DNA of 64,000 bases from Prauserella halophila (GTDB lineage Bacteria; Actinomycetota; Actinomycetes; Mycobacteriales; Pseudonocardiaceae), in NCBI RefSeq assembly GCF_024171895.1, contig NZ_JAMTCQ010000009.1:471318-535317 (forward strand), given 5' to 3'. A program made the position numbers and the translations under genes. Each line of letters starts with the position of its first letter. The first letter of the stretch is position 1. This document shows positions 42,666-51,700 of this stretch, piece by piece. A model generated the notes under the pieces. It ran no database searches, was not told the DNA's origin, and saw only the letters and a program-made list of their open reading frames with translations.

Positions 42666-43676
42666 GTGATCACCGTCGAGAACGTCAGTAAGTCGTTCCG
42701 CCCCACCGAATCCGACGCGCCCGTGCAGGCGCTGCACGAGGTCAACCTGGACGTGGATGCGGGTGCACTGTTCGGCGTCGTCGGCGAACCGGGTGCAGGC
42801 AAGTCGACACTGGCGCGCTGCGTCGGGTTGCGCGAGCGGCCCGACCGCGGCTCGGTCCGCTACGACGGGCTGAACACGACGACCTTGGACGGCCGCAAGC
42901 TGCGGGAGGCGCAGAGCCAGGTGGCGGTGGTCGACTCGCGCCTGCGCCCGGAGCGGACCGTGGCCGGCAACGTCGCCGCCCCGCTGGAGCGGGTGGGCGT
43001 GGACGGATCGCGCAGGCGGCAGCGCGTCGCCACGCTGCTGGACGTGATCGGGCTGACCCGTGCGGCCGCCCAGGTGCCGGCCGACCTGACTCCGGGCCAG
43101 CAGCGCCGGGTGTCGGTAGCGCGGGCGCTGGCGGGTGGACCCGCGGTGCTGCTCGCCGACGACCCGACCGAGGGCGTCGACGCCGACGAGAGCGGTGCGG
43201 TCCTGTCGGTGCTGGATCGCGCGCGCGCCGAGCTGGGCGCGACCGTGCTGCTGACGACCTCGGATGAGGGAGTGGCGCGCCGCGTGTGCGACGACGTGGC
43301 GCTGTTGGACCACGGTTCGATCGTCGAGAGCGGCAACCTGCTCACGCTCGCGGGCACCCGTGGCAGTCGCATCGCCGACGAGCTGCTGCCCTCGGTCGAG
43401 ACCTCCCCGTCGGAGGCGGCACGCTTCGACGTCGTGGTGGACGTGGTGCTGGTCGGGTTCGCCTCGGTCGGTGCGCTGCTGCCGGAGGCGGGGAGCCGCT
43501 TCGACGTCGACATCGCGACGATCGGCGGCGGACTGACGCGATTCGGCGACACGCCGGTGGCGCGGTTCCGGATCGGCCTGCGCGGTCAGCGGGCCGACGC
43601 CGCACTGGCGTGGATGGCCGAGCGCGGCGCCCACGTCACGCACACGCTCTGCGGCCTCCGCACCGTCGCGGCCTGA
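42666..43676 (+). CDS. Degenerate MetN-like ATPase with NIL domain
   Basis: Protein of 336 residues with the MetN layout: an ABC ATPase (about 1-230) and a C-terminal NIL domain (about 250-330), which binds methionine in E. coli MetN. Walker A is intact (GEPGAGKST, 40-48). The Q-loop Gln is Asp90, the signature is LTPGQ (141-145), the catalytic Glu at position 166 is Asp, and the switch His at 199 is Ser. No metI permease or metQ binding protein adjoins. The start is GTG 42666 after GGAG. It may be a SAM- or methionine-responsive sensor rather than a transporter motor. Confidence 0.8.
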   Translation: MITVENVSKSFRPTESDAPVQALHEVNLDVDAGALFGVVGEPGAGKSTLARCVGLRERPDRGSVRYDGLNTTTLDGRKLREAQSQVAVVDSRLRPERTVAGNVAAPLERVGVDGSRRRQRVATLLDVIGLTRAAAQVPADLTPGQQRRVSVARALAGGPAVLLADDPTEGVDADESGAVLSVLDRARAELGATVLLTTSDEGVARRVCDDVALLDHGSIVESGNLLTLAGTRGSRIADELLPSVETSPSEAARFDVVVDVVLVGFASVGALLPEAGSRFDVDIATIGGGLTRFGDTPVARFRIGLRGQRADAALAWMAERGAHVTHTLCGLRTVAA

Positions 43677-43706
43677 CCCGTCGCGCGTGTTCTGCACTCC
43701 GGATCA

Positions 43707-43746
43707 ATAGCGATCACATAGCAAAATCGACGTAAATCGCTATACT
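43707..43746. promoter_or_regulatory. Promoter and inverted-repeat operator of the Phd/VapC pair
   Basis: ATAGCGAT (43707-43714) and ATCGCTAT (43736-43743) form an inverted repeat over an AT-rich promoter whose -10 TATACT ends at 43746, six bases before the antitoxin ATG. The transcript would therefore be leaderless, and the repeat would suit autorepression by the antitoxin-toxin complex. Confidence 0.6.
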
Positions 43747-43752
43747 AGAGCT

Positions 43753-44022
43753 ATGAGTACGGAAATCCGGCAGTCGGACCTGCGGAACGACAATGCCGCG
43801 ATCATGCGACGAGTGTCCGCGGGTGAAGCCTTCGTCGTGACGGTGAACGGACGCCCGGTCGCCGACGTTCTGCCGCACCAGCGGGACACGACACGCCGGT
43901 TCGTGCCGGTCGACGAGGCGGCGCGGTTGCTCGGCCGGCAGACGCTCGATCGTGCTGCGTGGGTTGCCGACGTCGCCGACGTGCCGTTCCCGGACGAGGT
44001 CGAGGATCCGTGGGAGCGGTGA
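43753..44022 (+). CDS. Phd/YefM-type antitoxin
   Basis: Antitoxin of 89 residues. The N-terminal Phd fold (IRQSDLRNDNAAIMRRVSAG, FVVTVNGRPVADVLP) binds DNA and drives dimerisation. The C-terminal acidic segment (RAAWVADVADVPFPDEVED) should wrap the toxin. It overlaps the vapC start by a few bases. The pair sits between the MetN-like gene and ispE, an insertion relative to the M. tuberculosis order. Confidence 0.9.
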   Translation: MSTEIRQSDLRNDNAAIMRRVSAGEAFVVTVNGRPVADVLPHQRDTTRRFVPVDEAARLLGRQTLDRAAWVADVADVPFPDEVEDPWER

Positions 44023-44432
44023 CACGGCGCGGTTTGCTCGACACGTCGCTCGTGATCGACTACCCGGCCGAGAAGGTGGCTGCGGTGGTCGACGAAGTCG
44101 CTGTGGCGGCGATCTCGGTGGGTGAACTCGAATACGGTGTGACGGCCGCGAAGGATCCCGTCGTTCAAGTGCAACGGCGACATGCGCTCCAGGCCGTGAC
44201 CGCGGCGTTCGACGTGTTGCCGTTCGACGCCGACTGCGCCGAGTACTACGGAGCGTTGGCAAGTGCCGTTCGCGCCGCGGGTCGGGATCCGCGGCCGCGG
44301 CGCCTCGACCTGCAGATCGCGGCCACCGCTGTCCGCTACGGGCTGGTGTTGCTGACGCGGAACGCCGATGACTTCAAGGGCATCGAGGAGTCGCTGGTCG
44401 TCCAGGACCTGCTTGCGCCGTCTCGTTCCTGA
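44010..44432 (+). CDS. vapC: VapC-type PIN-domain ribonuclease toxin
   Basis: PIN-domain endoribonuclease, about 140 residues, normal for VapC, which cleaves tRNA or rRNA. Acidic active-site residues lie in [30 protein letters not shown] and TRNADDF, so all four appear intact. Two GTG starts are possible: 44010 (GAGG at good spacing) and 44019 (GTGA overlap with the antitoxin stop). Co-transcribed with the Phd-type antitoxin. Confidence 0.88.
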   Translation: MGAVTRRGLLDTSLVIDYPAEKVAAVVDEVAVAAISVGELEYGVTAAKDPVVQVQRRHALQAVTAAFDVLPFDADCAEYYGALASAVRAAGRDPRPRRLDLQIAATAVRYGLVLLTRNADDFKGIEESLVVQDLLAPSRS

Positions 44433-44535
44433 CGGCTCGCAGTGCGGTCCTCGTGCGGGAGCGTCGGTGTCGGCCGACTCGTCACGTCGACGCGGCTGTT
44501 CCCGTCCCCGCCGGGGTGCCAAGTATCCTGGGTAT

Positions 44536-45528
44536 GTGCTTGCCGTCGTACCGACCCCTGTGACCGTCACGGTGCCGTCCAAGGTCAACGTGCACCTCGC
44601 GGTGGGACCGGCGCGCGACGACGGGTATCACGAGCTGACCACCGTGTTCCAGGCACTGTCGCTGACCGACACGGTGACTGTCTCGGTGGCCGAGGAGTCG
44701 TCGATGCACGTGGCAGGCGAGGGCGAGAAGATCGTGCCGCGCGACGAACGCAATCTGGCGTGGCGCGCGGTCGACGTCCTCGCCGAACACCTGGACACGA
44801 CCCCGGCGGAGCTGGGCCCCGTACGGATCGCGCTGGAGAAGGGCATCCCGGTGGCAGGCGGTATGGCCGGAGGCAGCGCCGATGCGGCGGGTGCGTTGCT
44901 CGCGCTGTCGACGTTGTGGAAGCTCGACCTCTCGCGGGACGAGCTCACGCGGCTGGCGGGGAAACTCGGCAGCGACGTGCCGTTCTCGCTCGTCGGCGGC
45001 ACAGCGCTCGGCACGGGCCGGGGTGAGGAGCTGTTGCCGGTCCTGACGCGGCACACCTTCCACTGGGTGCTGGCGTTCGCCCAGCGCGGTCTCTCGACGC
45101 CCCGCGTGTACCAGGAACTCGACCGGCTCCGTGACGTCGGCGACCCGCCATCCGCGGTCGGGGACCACGACGTGGTCATCGAGGCACTGGCCTCGGGAGA
45201 CCCGCATCGGCTGGCCGAGCTGATCGGCAACGACCTGCAGATCGCGGCGGTGTCGCTGCGCCCGGAACTGCGGCGCACGCTGCGCGCGGGCGTCGAGGCG
45301 GGTGCGCTCGCGGGGCTGGTGTCCGGCTCGGGGCCGACGTGCGCGTTCCTGTGCGAGGACGCCGAGTCCGCGGTGCAGGTCTCCGCGAGACTGTCCGGGG
45401 CCGGGGTGTGCCGGACGGTGCGGGTCGCCAGTGGTCCGGTTCCGGGCGCCCGCGTTGTCGAGCCGGACGGTGGCCCGTCGGGTGGCGAACCGCCGTGGGA
45501 CCCCAGGCCGCCGCAGGCGCACGCATGA
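44536..45528 (+). CDS. ispE: 4-diphosphocytidyl-2-C-methyl-D-erythritol kinase
   Basis: GHMP kinase of the non-mevalonate isoprenoid pathway, phosphorylating CDP-ME. It is 330 residues long. Motifs: [20 protein letters not shown] near the start, the ATP-binding [40 protein letters not shown] and [15 protein letters not shown] 44536 is the first in-frame start; TATCCT about seven bases upstream suggests a leaderless message. The order ksgA-ispE-FadD-like is the mycobacterial one, here interrupted by the riboswitch-MetN-like unit and the toxin pair. Confidence 0.93.
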   Translation: MLAVVPTPVTVTVPSKVNVHLAVGPARDDGYHELTTVFQALSLTDTVTVSVAEESSMHVAGEGEKIVPRDERNLAWRAVDVLAEHLDTTPAELGPVRIALEKGIPVAGGMAGGSADAAGALLALSTLWKLDLSRDELTRLAGKLGSDVPFSLVGGTALGTGRGEELLPVLTRHTFHWVLAFAQRGLSTPRVYQELDRLRDVGDPPSAVGDHDVVIEALASGDPHRLAELIGNDLQIAAVSLRPELRRTLRAGVEAGALAGLVSGSGPTCAFLCEDAESAVQVSARLSGAGVCRTVRVASGPVPGARVVEPDGGPSGGEPPWDPRPPQAHA

Positions 45529-45680
45529 AGCTCGTCGAGTTCCCGGTCCGGTCGGCGGGCCGGTGGGCCCGATCCGGTGTGAGGACCTGCGGGAGACGGC
45601 GGGCCGCACTGTCACCATCGGCCACGCGATCCGCGTGGTCGCACAGCGTTTCCGCATGGCGCGAGAGGTTTGTCTGACGC

Positions 45681-47477
45681 ATGGCCAATCTGGTCAATCT
45701 CGAATCGGTGAGCAAGTCCTACGGTGTCCGGCCGCTGCTGGACGAGGTGTCCCTCGGTGTCGGCGAAGGTCAGCGCATCGGCGTCGTCGGGCTCAACGGC
45801 GGCGGCAAGACGACGCTGCTCGAGGTGCTCGCCGGCATCACCGACCCCGACTCGGGGCGGGTGAGCCGGGTGCGCGACCTGCGGCTGGGGGTCGTCACTC
45901 AGCGCACCGAGCTGCCCGAGGGCAGCACCGTGGGCGAGGTCGTACTGGCGGGTTTCGACGCCGAGCACGAGTGGGCCTCCGATGCGCGGGTGCGGTCCAT
46001 CGTCGACGGGCTCGGTATCGGGGACATCGGCCTGGACACGGCGACGGCCAACCTGTCGGGTGGTGAGCGCCGCCGGGTCGCACTGGCGGCCACCCTCGTC
46101 GGTGAGCTCGACCTGGTCGTGCTGGACGAGCCCACCAACCATCTCGACGTCGAAGGTGTGCGCTGGCTGGCCGATCACCTGCTCGCACGCAGGTCCTCGC
46201 TCGTGGTCGTCACCCACGACCGCTGGTTCCTCGACACCGTGTGCGGCCGGACGTGGGAGGTCACGTCGGGCCGGGTCGAGCAGTACGAGGGCGGCTACGC
46301 GGACTGGGTGTACGCCCGCGCCGAACGCGCCCGGCTGGCTCAGGCCGCCGAGGAGAAGCGGCAGAACCTCGCCCGCAAGGAACTCGCGTGGTTGCAGCGC
46401 GGTGCGAAGGCGCGCACCTCCAAGCCGAAGTTCCGGATCGAGGCGGCCGAGGCACTGATCGCCGACGTTCCGCCGCCGCGCGACACGGTCGAGCTGATGA
46501 GCTTCGCCCGGCGCCGCCTCGGCAAGACCGTGCTGGAGCTGGAGGACGTGTCGCTGAGCGTCGGCGACCGGACACTGCTCGACCACGTCACATGGCGGAT
46601 CGGCCCCGGTGACCGGATCGGCCTCGTGGGCGTCAACGGTTCCGGCAAGACCACGCTGCTCAAGCTGCTGGCCGGGGAGAACGAACCGGAGACCGGCAGG
46701 CGGGTCGAGGGCAAGACCGTCCACCTGGCGCATCTCAAGCAGGAGCTCGACGACCTGCCCGCCGATCTGCGGGTGCTGCAGGCGGTGGAGCGCGTCGCCG
46801 CCCGGGTGCAGTTCGGCAAGCACGAACTGTCCGCGTCGCAGCTGGCCGAGAAGCTGGGTTTCCCGCCGAAACGGCAGTGGACCCCCGTGGGCGACCTCTC
46901 CGGTGGGGAGCGGCGCAGGCTGCAGCTGGTGCGGCTGCTCATGGCCGAGCCCAACGTGCTGCTGCTCGACGAACCCACCAACGACCTGGACATCGACACC
47001 CTGCAGCAGCTCGAGGACCTGCTCGACGGCTGGCCGGGCACGCTGATCGTCGTCTCGCACGACCGATATCTCACCGAGCGCGTGTGCGACAACGTCGTCG
47101 CATTGTTCGGCGACGGCGCGATCACCGGCCTGCCCGGCGGGATCGACGAGTACCTGCAGCGTCGGCAGACCATCGCCGATCGGCCGCAGGCGAGCGGTTC
47201 GGCCGCCGGCACCGGTTCCGACACGTCGACGAGTGCGGGACAGGACACGGCGAAACTGTCGAACGCCGAATGGCGGACGATCACCAAGGAGCTCGGCAAG
47301 TTGGAACGCAAGCTCGACGCGATCGCGCAGAAGGAGTCGAAACTCCACGCGGCGCTCGCCGATGCGGCGACCGAACCGGATCGGCTGATGGAGCTGAACA
47401 ACGAGCTGAAGGCGTTGCAGTCGGAGAAGGACGAGCTCGAGCAGCGGTGGCTGGAGGCCTCCGAAGCCGTGGAGTGA
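45681..47477 (+). CDS. ABC-F ATPase (Uup/TtcA-like)
   Basis: Soluble protein of 598 residues with two ABC domains and no membrane part, acting on the ribosome in characterised members. Domain 1 has GLNGGGKTTLLEVLAG, LSGGERRRVALAATL and LVVLDEPTNHLD. The linker contains KELAWLQRGAKARTSKPKFR, the P-site tRNA interaction motif region. Domain 2 has GVNGSGKTTLLKLLAG, LSGGERRRLQLVRLL and LLDEPTNDLD. A C-terminal coiled coil follows (about 525-598). This fits the Uup branch, linked to DNA or ribosome maintenance, rather than an antibiotic-resistance branch. Confidence 0.9.
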   Translation: MANLVNLESVSKSYGVRPLLDEVSLGVGEGQRIGVVGLNGGGKTTLLEVLAGITDPDSGRVSRVRDLRLGVVTQRTELPEGSTVGEVVLAGFDAEHEWASDARVRSIVDGLGIGDIGLDTATANLSGGERRRVALAATLVGELDLVVLDEPTNHLDVEGVRWLADHLLARRSSLVVVTHDRWFLDTVCGRTWEVTSGRVEQYEGGYADWVYARAERARLAQAAEEKRQNLARKELAWLQRGAKARTSKPKFRIEAAEALIADVPPPRDTVELMSFARRRLGKTVLELEDVSLSVGDRTLLDHVTWRIGPGDRIGLVGVNGSGKTTLLKLLAGENEPETGRRVEGKTVHLAHLKQELDDLPADLRVLQAVERVAARVQFGKHELSASQLAEKLGFPPKRQWTPVGDLSGGERRRLQLVRLLMAEPNVLLLDEPTNDLDIDTLQQLEDLLDGWPGTLIVVSHDRYLTERVCDNVVALFGDGAITGLPGGIDEYLQRRQTIADRPQASGSAAGTGSDTSTSAGQDTAKLSNAEWRTITKELGKLERKLDAIAQKESKLHAALADAATEPDRLMELNNELKALQSEKDELEQRWLEASEAVE

Positions 47478-47544
47478 CGGCCACACCGTCGTTCCCGCGT
47501 GGCCTACCGTCGCGTGCCCGTGACGCGCGGTTAGTGTCAAGGGC

Positions 47545-49227
47545 ATGAGCCGGTTCGTGGACACGATGATCGCCAGCGCACAGGCGGATGGCACGCAGCG
47601 GGGAATGGTCACGGGTGAGCCCTCGGAGCCCGTGCGGAGAACGTGGGCGGAGGTGCACGGGCGTGCCCGCCGTCTCGCGGGCGGCCTGACCGGTGGGGGA
47701 TTCGATCCCGGTGGTGCGGTGGCGGTCCTCGCAGCCGCGCCGGAACTGATCGCCCCGACGGTGCAGGGCGTGTGGCTGGCGGGCGGCAGCGTGACGATGC
47801 TGCACCAGCCGACACCACGGACCGATCTGGCCGATTGGGCGGCCGACACGCTGCAGGTGCTGCGGATGATCGGGTCGGACCTGGTGCTGCTCGGCGAGCC
47901 GTTCGACCAGCTGGCTCCGGTACTGGACGAGAACGGGATCCAGTACCGCACGATCGAGACCCTGCTCGACGACGAGCCGATCGCGGAGCCGGTGGCGACC
48001 GACGAGGATGCACTGGCGCTGCTGCAACTCACGAGCGGTTCCACCGCCGAGCCGAAGGCCGTGCGGATCACCCACGGCAACCTCTACAGCAACATCAGCG
48101 CCATGGCGCGCCGGTCCGAGCTCGATCCCGGCAGCGACGTGATGGTGTCGTGGCTGCCGACGTTCCACGACATGGGCATGGTCGGTTTCCTGACCGTGCC
48201 CATGACGTTCGGTATCGAACTGGTCAAGGTCACGCCGGTGGATTTCCTGAGCGCGCCGCTGCTGTGGCCGGAGCTGATCACGCGCTACGGCGGGACCATC
48301 ACCGCCGCGCCGAACTTCGCCTACGCCATCGTGGGCCGTAGGCTCGCCCGGGTCGACGACGATGATGCCTACGATCTGTCGACGTTGCGCATCGCGCTCA
48401 ACGGTGCCGAGCCGATCGACGAGACCGCGGTGGCGGCGTTCGCCGATGCGGGCGGCCGGTTCGGCATGCCCGCCGAGTGCGTGTTCCCCGCCTACGGGCT
48501 CGCCGAGGCCACGCTCGCCGTGTCGTTCGCCCCGCTGTCGACCGGCCTGACCGTCGATGTCGTCGAGGCGGGGCCGTTGGAGTCGGAGGATCGCGCCGTC
48601 GTCGTTCCCGAAGGGGATACGCGGCGCGGAACGGAGCAGGTCCGCGGATTCGCCGTGCTGGGCAGGCCGCTCGACGGCATCGAGGCGCAGATCGTCGGCA
48701 ACGGCGGCGACGTGCTCGGCGAACGTGAGGTCGGCGAGATCCGGCTGCGCGGCGAGGCGATCACGCCGGGATACCTGACCGTCGACGGGCCTGTGGAGAC
48801 GCAGGACGCAGGCGGCTGGTTCGCAACCGGCGACATCGGTTACCTGGTCGACGGGCAGCTCGTCATCTGCGGCCGCAGCAAGGACGTCATCATCCTCGGC
48901 GGCCGCAACATCTATCCCACCGACATCGAACGGGCTGCGAGCTCCGTCGACGGGGTGCGGGCAGGCAACGCCGTGGCGGTGCGGCTCGAAGCGGGCACTC
49001 GCCGCGAGCGGTTCGCCGTCGTGCTCGAGTCGAAGGCTGCCGGCGACGAGGCCGAGGAGTCGCGCATCGTCAAGGAGGTCACTGCGCGCGTGCGGGACAC
49101 CGTGGACGCGCGGCCCTATGCGGTCCTCGTTCTGCCCACGGGCAGCCTGCCGAAAACCCCGTCGGGGAAGGTGCAGCGCGGCGCGACCGCCGAACAGTAC
49201 CGCGAGCGGATGGACGCCGGCGCCTGA
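47545..49227 (+). CDS. Fatty acyl-AMP ligase-like enzyme (FadD family)
   Basis: Adenylate-forming enzyme of 560 residues. The P-loop LLQLTSGSTAEPKAVRITHG, WLPTFHDMGMVGFL, YGLAEATLAVSFAP and GRSKDVIILGGRNIYPTDIE resemble FAAL proteins, which make acyl-adenylates for polyketide synthases, more than CoA ligases. The C-terminal SLPKTPSGKVQR lysine is present. It occupies the place of Rv1013 (Pks16) in M. tuberculosis. No carrier protein or PKS is adjacent, so the acceptor is unknown. Confidence 0.85.
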   Translation: MSRFVDTMIASAQADGTQRGMVTGEPSEPVRRTWAEVHGRARRLAGGLTGGGFDPGGAVAVLAAAPELIAPTVQGVWLAGGSVTMLHQPTPRTDLADWAADTLQVLRMIGSDLVLLGEPFDQLAPVLDENGIQYRTIETLLDDEPIAEPVATDEDALALLQLTSGSTAEPKAVRITHGNLYSNISAMARRSELDPGSDVMVSWLPTFHDMGMVGFLTVPMTFGIELVKVTPVDFLSAPLLWPELITRYGGTITAAPNFAYAIVGRRLARVDDDDAYDLSTLRIALNGAEPIDETAVAAFADAGGRFGMPAECVFPAYGLAEATLAVSFAPLSTGLTVDVVEAGPLESEDRAVVVPEGDTRRGTEQVRGFAVLGRPLDGIEAQIVGNGGDVLGEREVGEIRLRGEAITPGYLTVDGPVETQDAGGWFATGDIGYLVDGQLVICGRSKDVIILGGRNIYPTDIERAASSVDGVRAGNAVAVRLEAGTRRERFAVVLESKAAGDEAEESRIVKEVTARVRDTVDARPYAVLVLPTGSLPKTPSGKVQRGATAEQYRERMDAGA

Positions 49228-49263
49228 TACGCCGGGGGATCAGGCGCCGGGCGGACCGGTGGT

Positions 49264-49653
49264 TCAGCCGTCGGCCCGCTCCGGCACCGAGTCGGCTGCG
49301 GGAAGGTTCACGACCGGAATATCGGCGGTGGGGACGTCGCTGACCGCGGGCGAGTCGGTGCGAGCGGTGGGCACGTGGTGGGTGCTGCCGGTGACGCCGG
49401 TGCGCGCCAGCAGCGTGTCCTCGGCGGTGTCGAGGAACTCGTCGACGCTCTTCTCGTCGTACCCGCGCTTGCCGATCGGTGGCCGTCCGAATTGGACGTG
49501 GTGGACTTCGGCCGCCGTCAGGTCGTCCTCGTGGGAAAGGGTGCGCGCGATCCGGTCGATCAGCGCGTCGACCTCGTGCTTGGCGTAGCCGCGCCTGCCG
49601 AAACCGGAATCGGGGAAGGCGATGGTGCGTGCCTCGTCTGCCGTGATCGCCAT
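49264..49653 (-). CDS. DivIVA-like repeat protein
   Basis: Protein of 129 residues with two copies of a DivIVA-type lipid-binding motif: [20 protein letters not shown] and [20 protein letters not shown], each followed by a short helix. A disordered Thr/Ser/Pro/Val-rich tail follows. The start is ATG 49653 ([13 protein letters not shown]) after GGAGGTG; an upstream in-frame GTG is less likely. Such proteins bind curved membrane near poles or septa in actinobacteria, but here only the short N-terminal type repeat exists, without a long coiled coil. Function unknown. Confidence 0.7.
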   Translation of the reverse strand: MAITADEARTIAFPDSGFGRRGYAKHEVDALIDRIARTLSHEDDLTAAEVHHVQFGRPPIGKRGYDEKSVDEFLDTAEDTLLARTGVTGSTHHVPTARTDSPAVSDVPTADIPVVNLPAADSVPERADG

Positions 49654-49836
49654 GACCTGCACCTCCACGTCGGGTCCCTCGCGGCTTTCTGTGATAGCCG
49701 TGGCGGTGAGACGCCGGAAAGGGTGCAGCTATGATGCGACTCGATCAGGGGTATGGGAAAACCCTGTCGGGCGAGTTTGCACACTTGAGGTGACGCTCCG
49801 TGCCTGCCCCTGATGGAGTGGTACAGGTCAGGCTCG

Positions 49837-50430
49837 TCAGGAGCTGTGGAAGGCGTTCTGCGCCGCGGTCAGCCCCTGCGCGAGGAGCTCCTCGACGGCG
49901 TCGGCACCGCGGTCGACGTTCAGCGCCAGCTCGCGGCGCTCGGTCGTCGAGAAGTCCTTGAGCACGTAATCCGCGGCGTCCATCCTGCCGGGCGGCCTGC
50001 CGACACCGAAACGTACGCGGAAGTAGTCCTTGGTGCCGAAGGACTTCGTGATCGAGCGCAGTCCATTGTGGCCGTTGTCGCCGCCGCCGAGCTTGAGCCG
50101 CACGGAACCGTAGTCGACGTCGAGCTCGTCGTGGACGACGACCAGACCACTCGCGTCGATCTTGAAGAAGCGGGCCGTGCCCGCGAGCGGGCCGCCCGAG
50201 AGATTCATGTACGAGCGCGGTTTCGCCAGCACCACCTTGCGCCCGCCGAGGCGTCCTTCGAGGACCTCGGCGCCGCTCTTGTGTGCCTTGAACTTCCCGC
50301 CGATACGGGAAGCCAGCTCGTCGACAACCATGAAGCCCACGTTGTGCCGGTTGCCGGCGTAACGGGGGCCGGGATTGCCGAGGCCGGCGAGCAGTACCTG
50401 CTCGCCGGCCCCGGGAAGATCGCTAGCCAT
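49837..50430 (-). CDS. pth: Peptidyl-tRNA hydrolase
   Basis: Releases peptides from drop-off peptidyl-tRNA; 197 residues. Family motifs: [20 protein letters not shown] with the catalytic His in [27 protein letters not shown] and [14 protein letters not shown]. It follows rplY by about 20 bp on the same strand, the common rplY-pth operon. The start ATG is at 50430. Confidence 0.95.
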   Translation of the reverse strand: MASDLPGAGEQVLLAGLGNPGPRYAGNRHNVGFMVVDELASRIGGKFKAHKSGAEVLEGRLGGRKVVLAKPRSYMNLSGGPLAGTARFFKIDASGLVVVHDELDVDYGSVRLKLGGGDNGHNGLRSITKSFGTKDYFRVRFGVGRPPGRMDAADYVLKDFSTTERRELALNVDRGADAVEELLAQGLTAAQNAFHSS

Positions 50431-50451
50431 GTCGCGTCGGAGGAGGGAGTG

Positions 50452-51087
50452 TCAGCTCTCCGAGCCCTCGTCGGAGGGCTCCTCGGTCACACCGGCACCC
50501 TCGGCGTCGACGTCGGCCTCCATGGCTTCCTCGGTCGGCGCCTCGTTCACGGCGACGACCAGCATCTCCGGGTCGGTCACCAGCTCCGCACCGCGCGGCA
50601 GCGTGACGTCCGACGCGTGCACGGTGTGGCCCGCTTCGGCACCGTCGATGTCGACCTCGAACTGCTCCGGGATGTGCAGCGCCTCGACCTCGATCTGCAC
50701 GGTGTCGACGTCCTGGTTGACCAGGGTGCCGGGGGCCGCGGTACCGGTGAGGCTGATCGGCACGTCGACCGTGACCTTCTCGCCGCGGCGGACGACGAGC
50801 AGGTCGACGTGCTCGATGTAGTTCTTGAGCGGGTGGACCGTGACGGTCTTGGTCAGCGCCATCTCGGTCTTCTTGCTCTCCGACCCGACGACGTCGAGGG
50901 CCAGGACGGCGTTCTGGCCGTTCTCCCTGACGACACGGGCGAAGTCGACGGCCGGCAGCGCGAAGTGGCGCGGGTCCTCGCCGTGGCCGTACAGCACCGC
51001 GGGGATCTTGCCGGCACGGCGGGTGCGGCGAGCCGCTCCCTTGCCGAACTCGTTACGGGGTTCGACGGTCAGGCGTACCTCGGACAC
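50452..51087 (-). CDS. rplY: 50S ribosomal protein L25/general stress protein Ctc
   Basis: 5S rRNA-binding protein in the long Ctc form, 211 residues. The L25 domain comes first (LTVEPRNEFGKGAARRTRRAG, IPAVLYGHGEDPRHFALP, NYIEHVDLLVVRRGEKVTVD), followed by the TL5/Ctc C-terminal beta domain (HIPEQFEVDIDGAEAGHTV and ASDVTLPRGAEL) and an acidic tail. The start is GTG 51087 with GAGGAG upstream. A possible minus-strand -10 TACACT lies about 240 bp upstream. Confidence 0.95.
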   Translation of the reverse strand: MSEVRLTVEPRNEFGKGAARRTRRAGKIPAVLYGHGEDPRHFALPAVDFARVVRENGQNAVLALDVVGSESKKTEMALTKTVTVHPLKNYIEHVDLLVVRRGEKVTVDVPISLTGTAAPGTLVNQDVDTVQIEVEALHIPEQFEVDIDGAEAGHTVHASDVTLPRGAELVTDPEMLVVAVNEAPTEEAMEADVDAEGAGVTEEPSDEGSES

Positions 51088-51700
51088 GGTGATGCACTCC
51101 TCGCGGTGGGGCCCTGGTGGATGGGGCGCTGGCTTGCTCGGTCTTACTGGGCGTTCTTGGTCTTTTGGGCGCTGTTGGTCTTATTGGGCGTTGCCGGCTG
51201 CTGGTTGGTGAGTTCGGCGCTGTGTGGCTGTCCGGCGGCGAGTACCACGACGCGCGCACACGGGTGGCCTCTCAAGCCGCCGCGTCGATCACGTCGGGCG
51301 CCGGACTCGCATCCGGCCCCGCCTCGCCGAGACAACTCGCCCAGTGTAATCCAGCCGGAACGGTGCTTGACCCCGGCCCCGGCTTGTGCAAATGCTCGGC
51401 GGGGCCGGGCGCTGCGGGCCGATGCCGACGCCGCTGCCGACACCGACACGACGCCGACAGCGGCACGACGCCGACACGACACGACGCGGCCCCGGGGCGG
51501 CACGTCGGGCCGCTCCGGGGCCGGGCGAAACGGGCCCCACCGGACGGGCGCCCGGCGGCATCCGAGCGGTTCACGCGGCGGTGCCGGTCAGGGGCGCCGG
51601 GCAGGCGCGTCGGGGTGCACCCTCGGGCTGGGCCGTCAGGCAGGGATGCCAGGCGGAAGGGTCAGGCACAGGGGTCGGGTGCTGGGTTCAGGCACTGGGT
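51088..51700. other. GC-rich gap between rplY and prs
   Basis: About 610 bp without a convincing gene. Long frames exist on both strands but are low-complexity Arg/Ala/Pro or Gly translations. It contains GAC/GCCGAC-type short repeats (about 51420-51490), and a 13-bp repeat GGGTTCAGGCACT near 51686-51712 running into the end of prs. The rplY promoter is presumably here. In M. tuberculosis the corresponding spot holds lpqT, which is not seen. Confidence 0.5.

Noticed and set aside
45525-45677. 50-codon ORF overlapping the ispE stop by ATGA
   Set aside because: The overlap is attractive, but the sequence (Arg/Ser/Trp-rich) has no family features and the DNA looks like ordinary intergenic sequence before the ABC-F gene.
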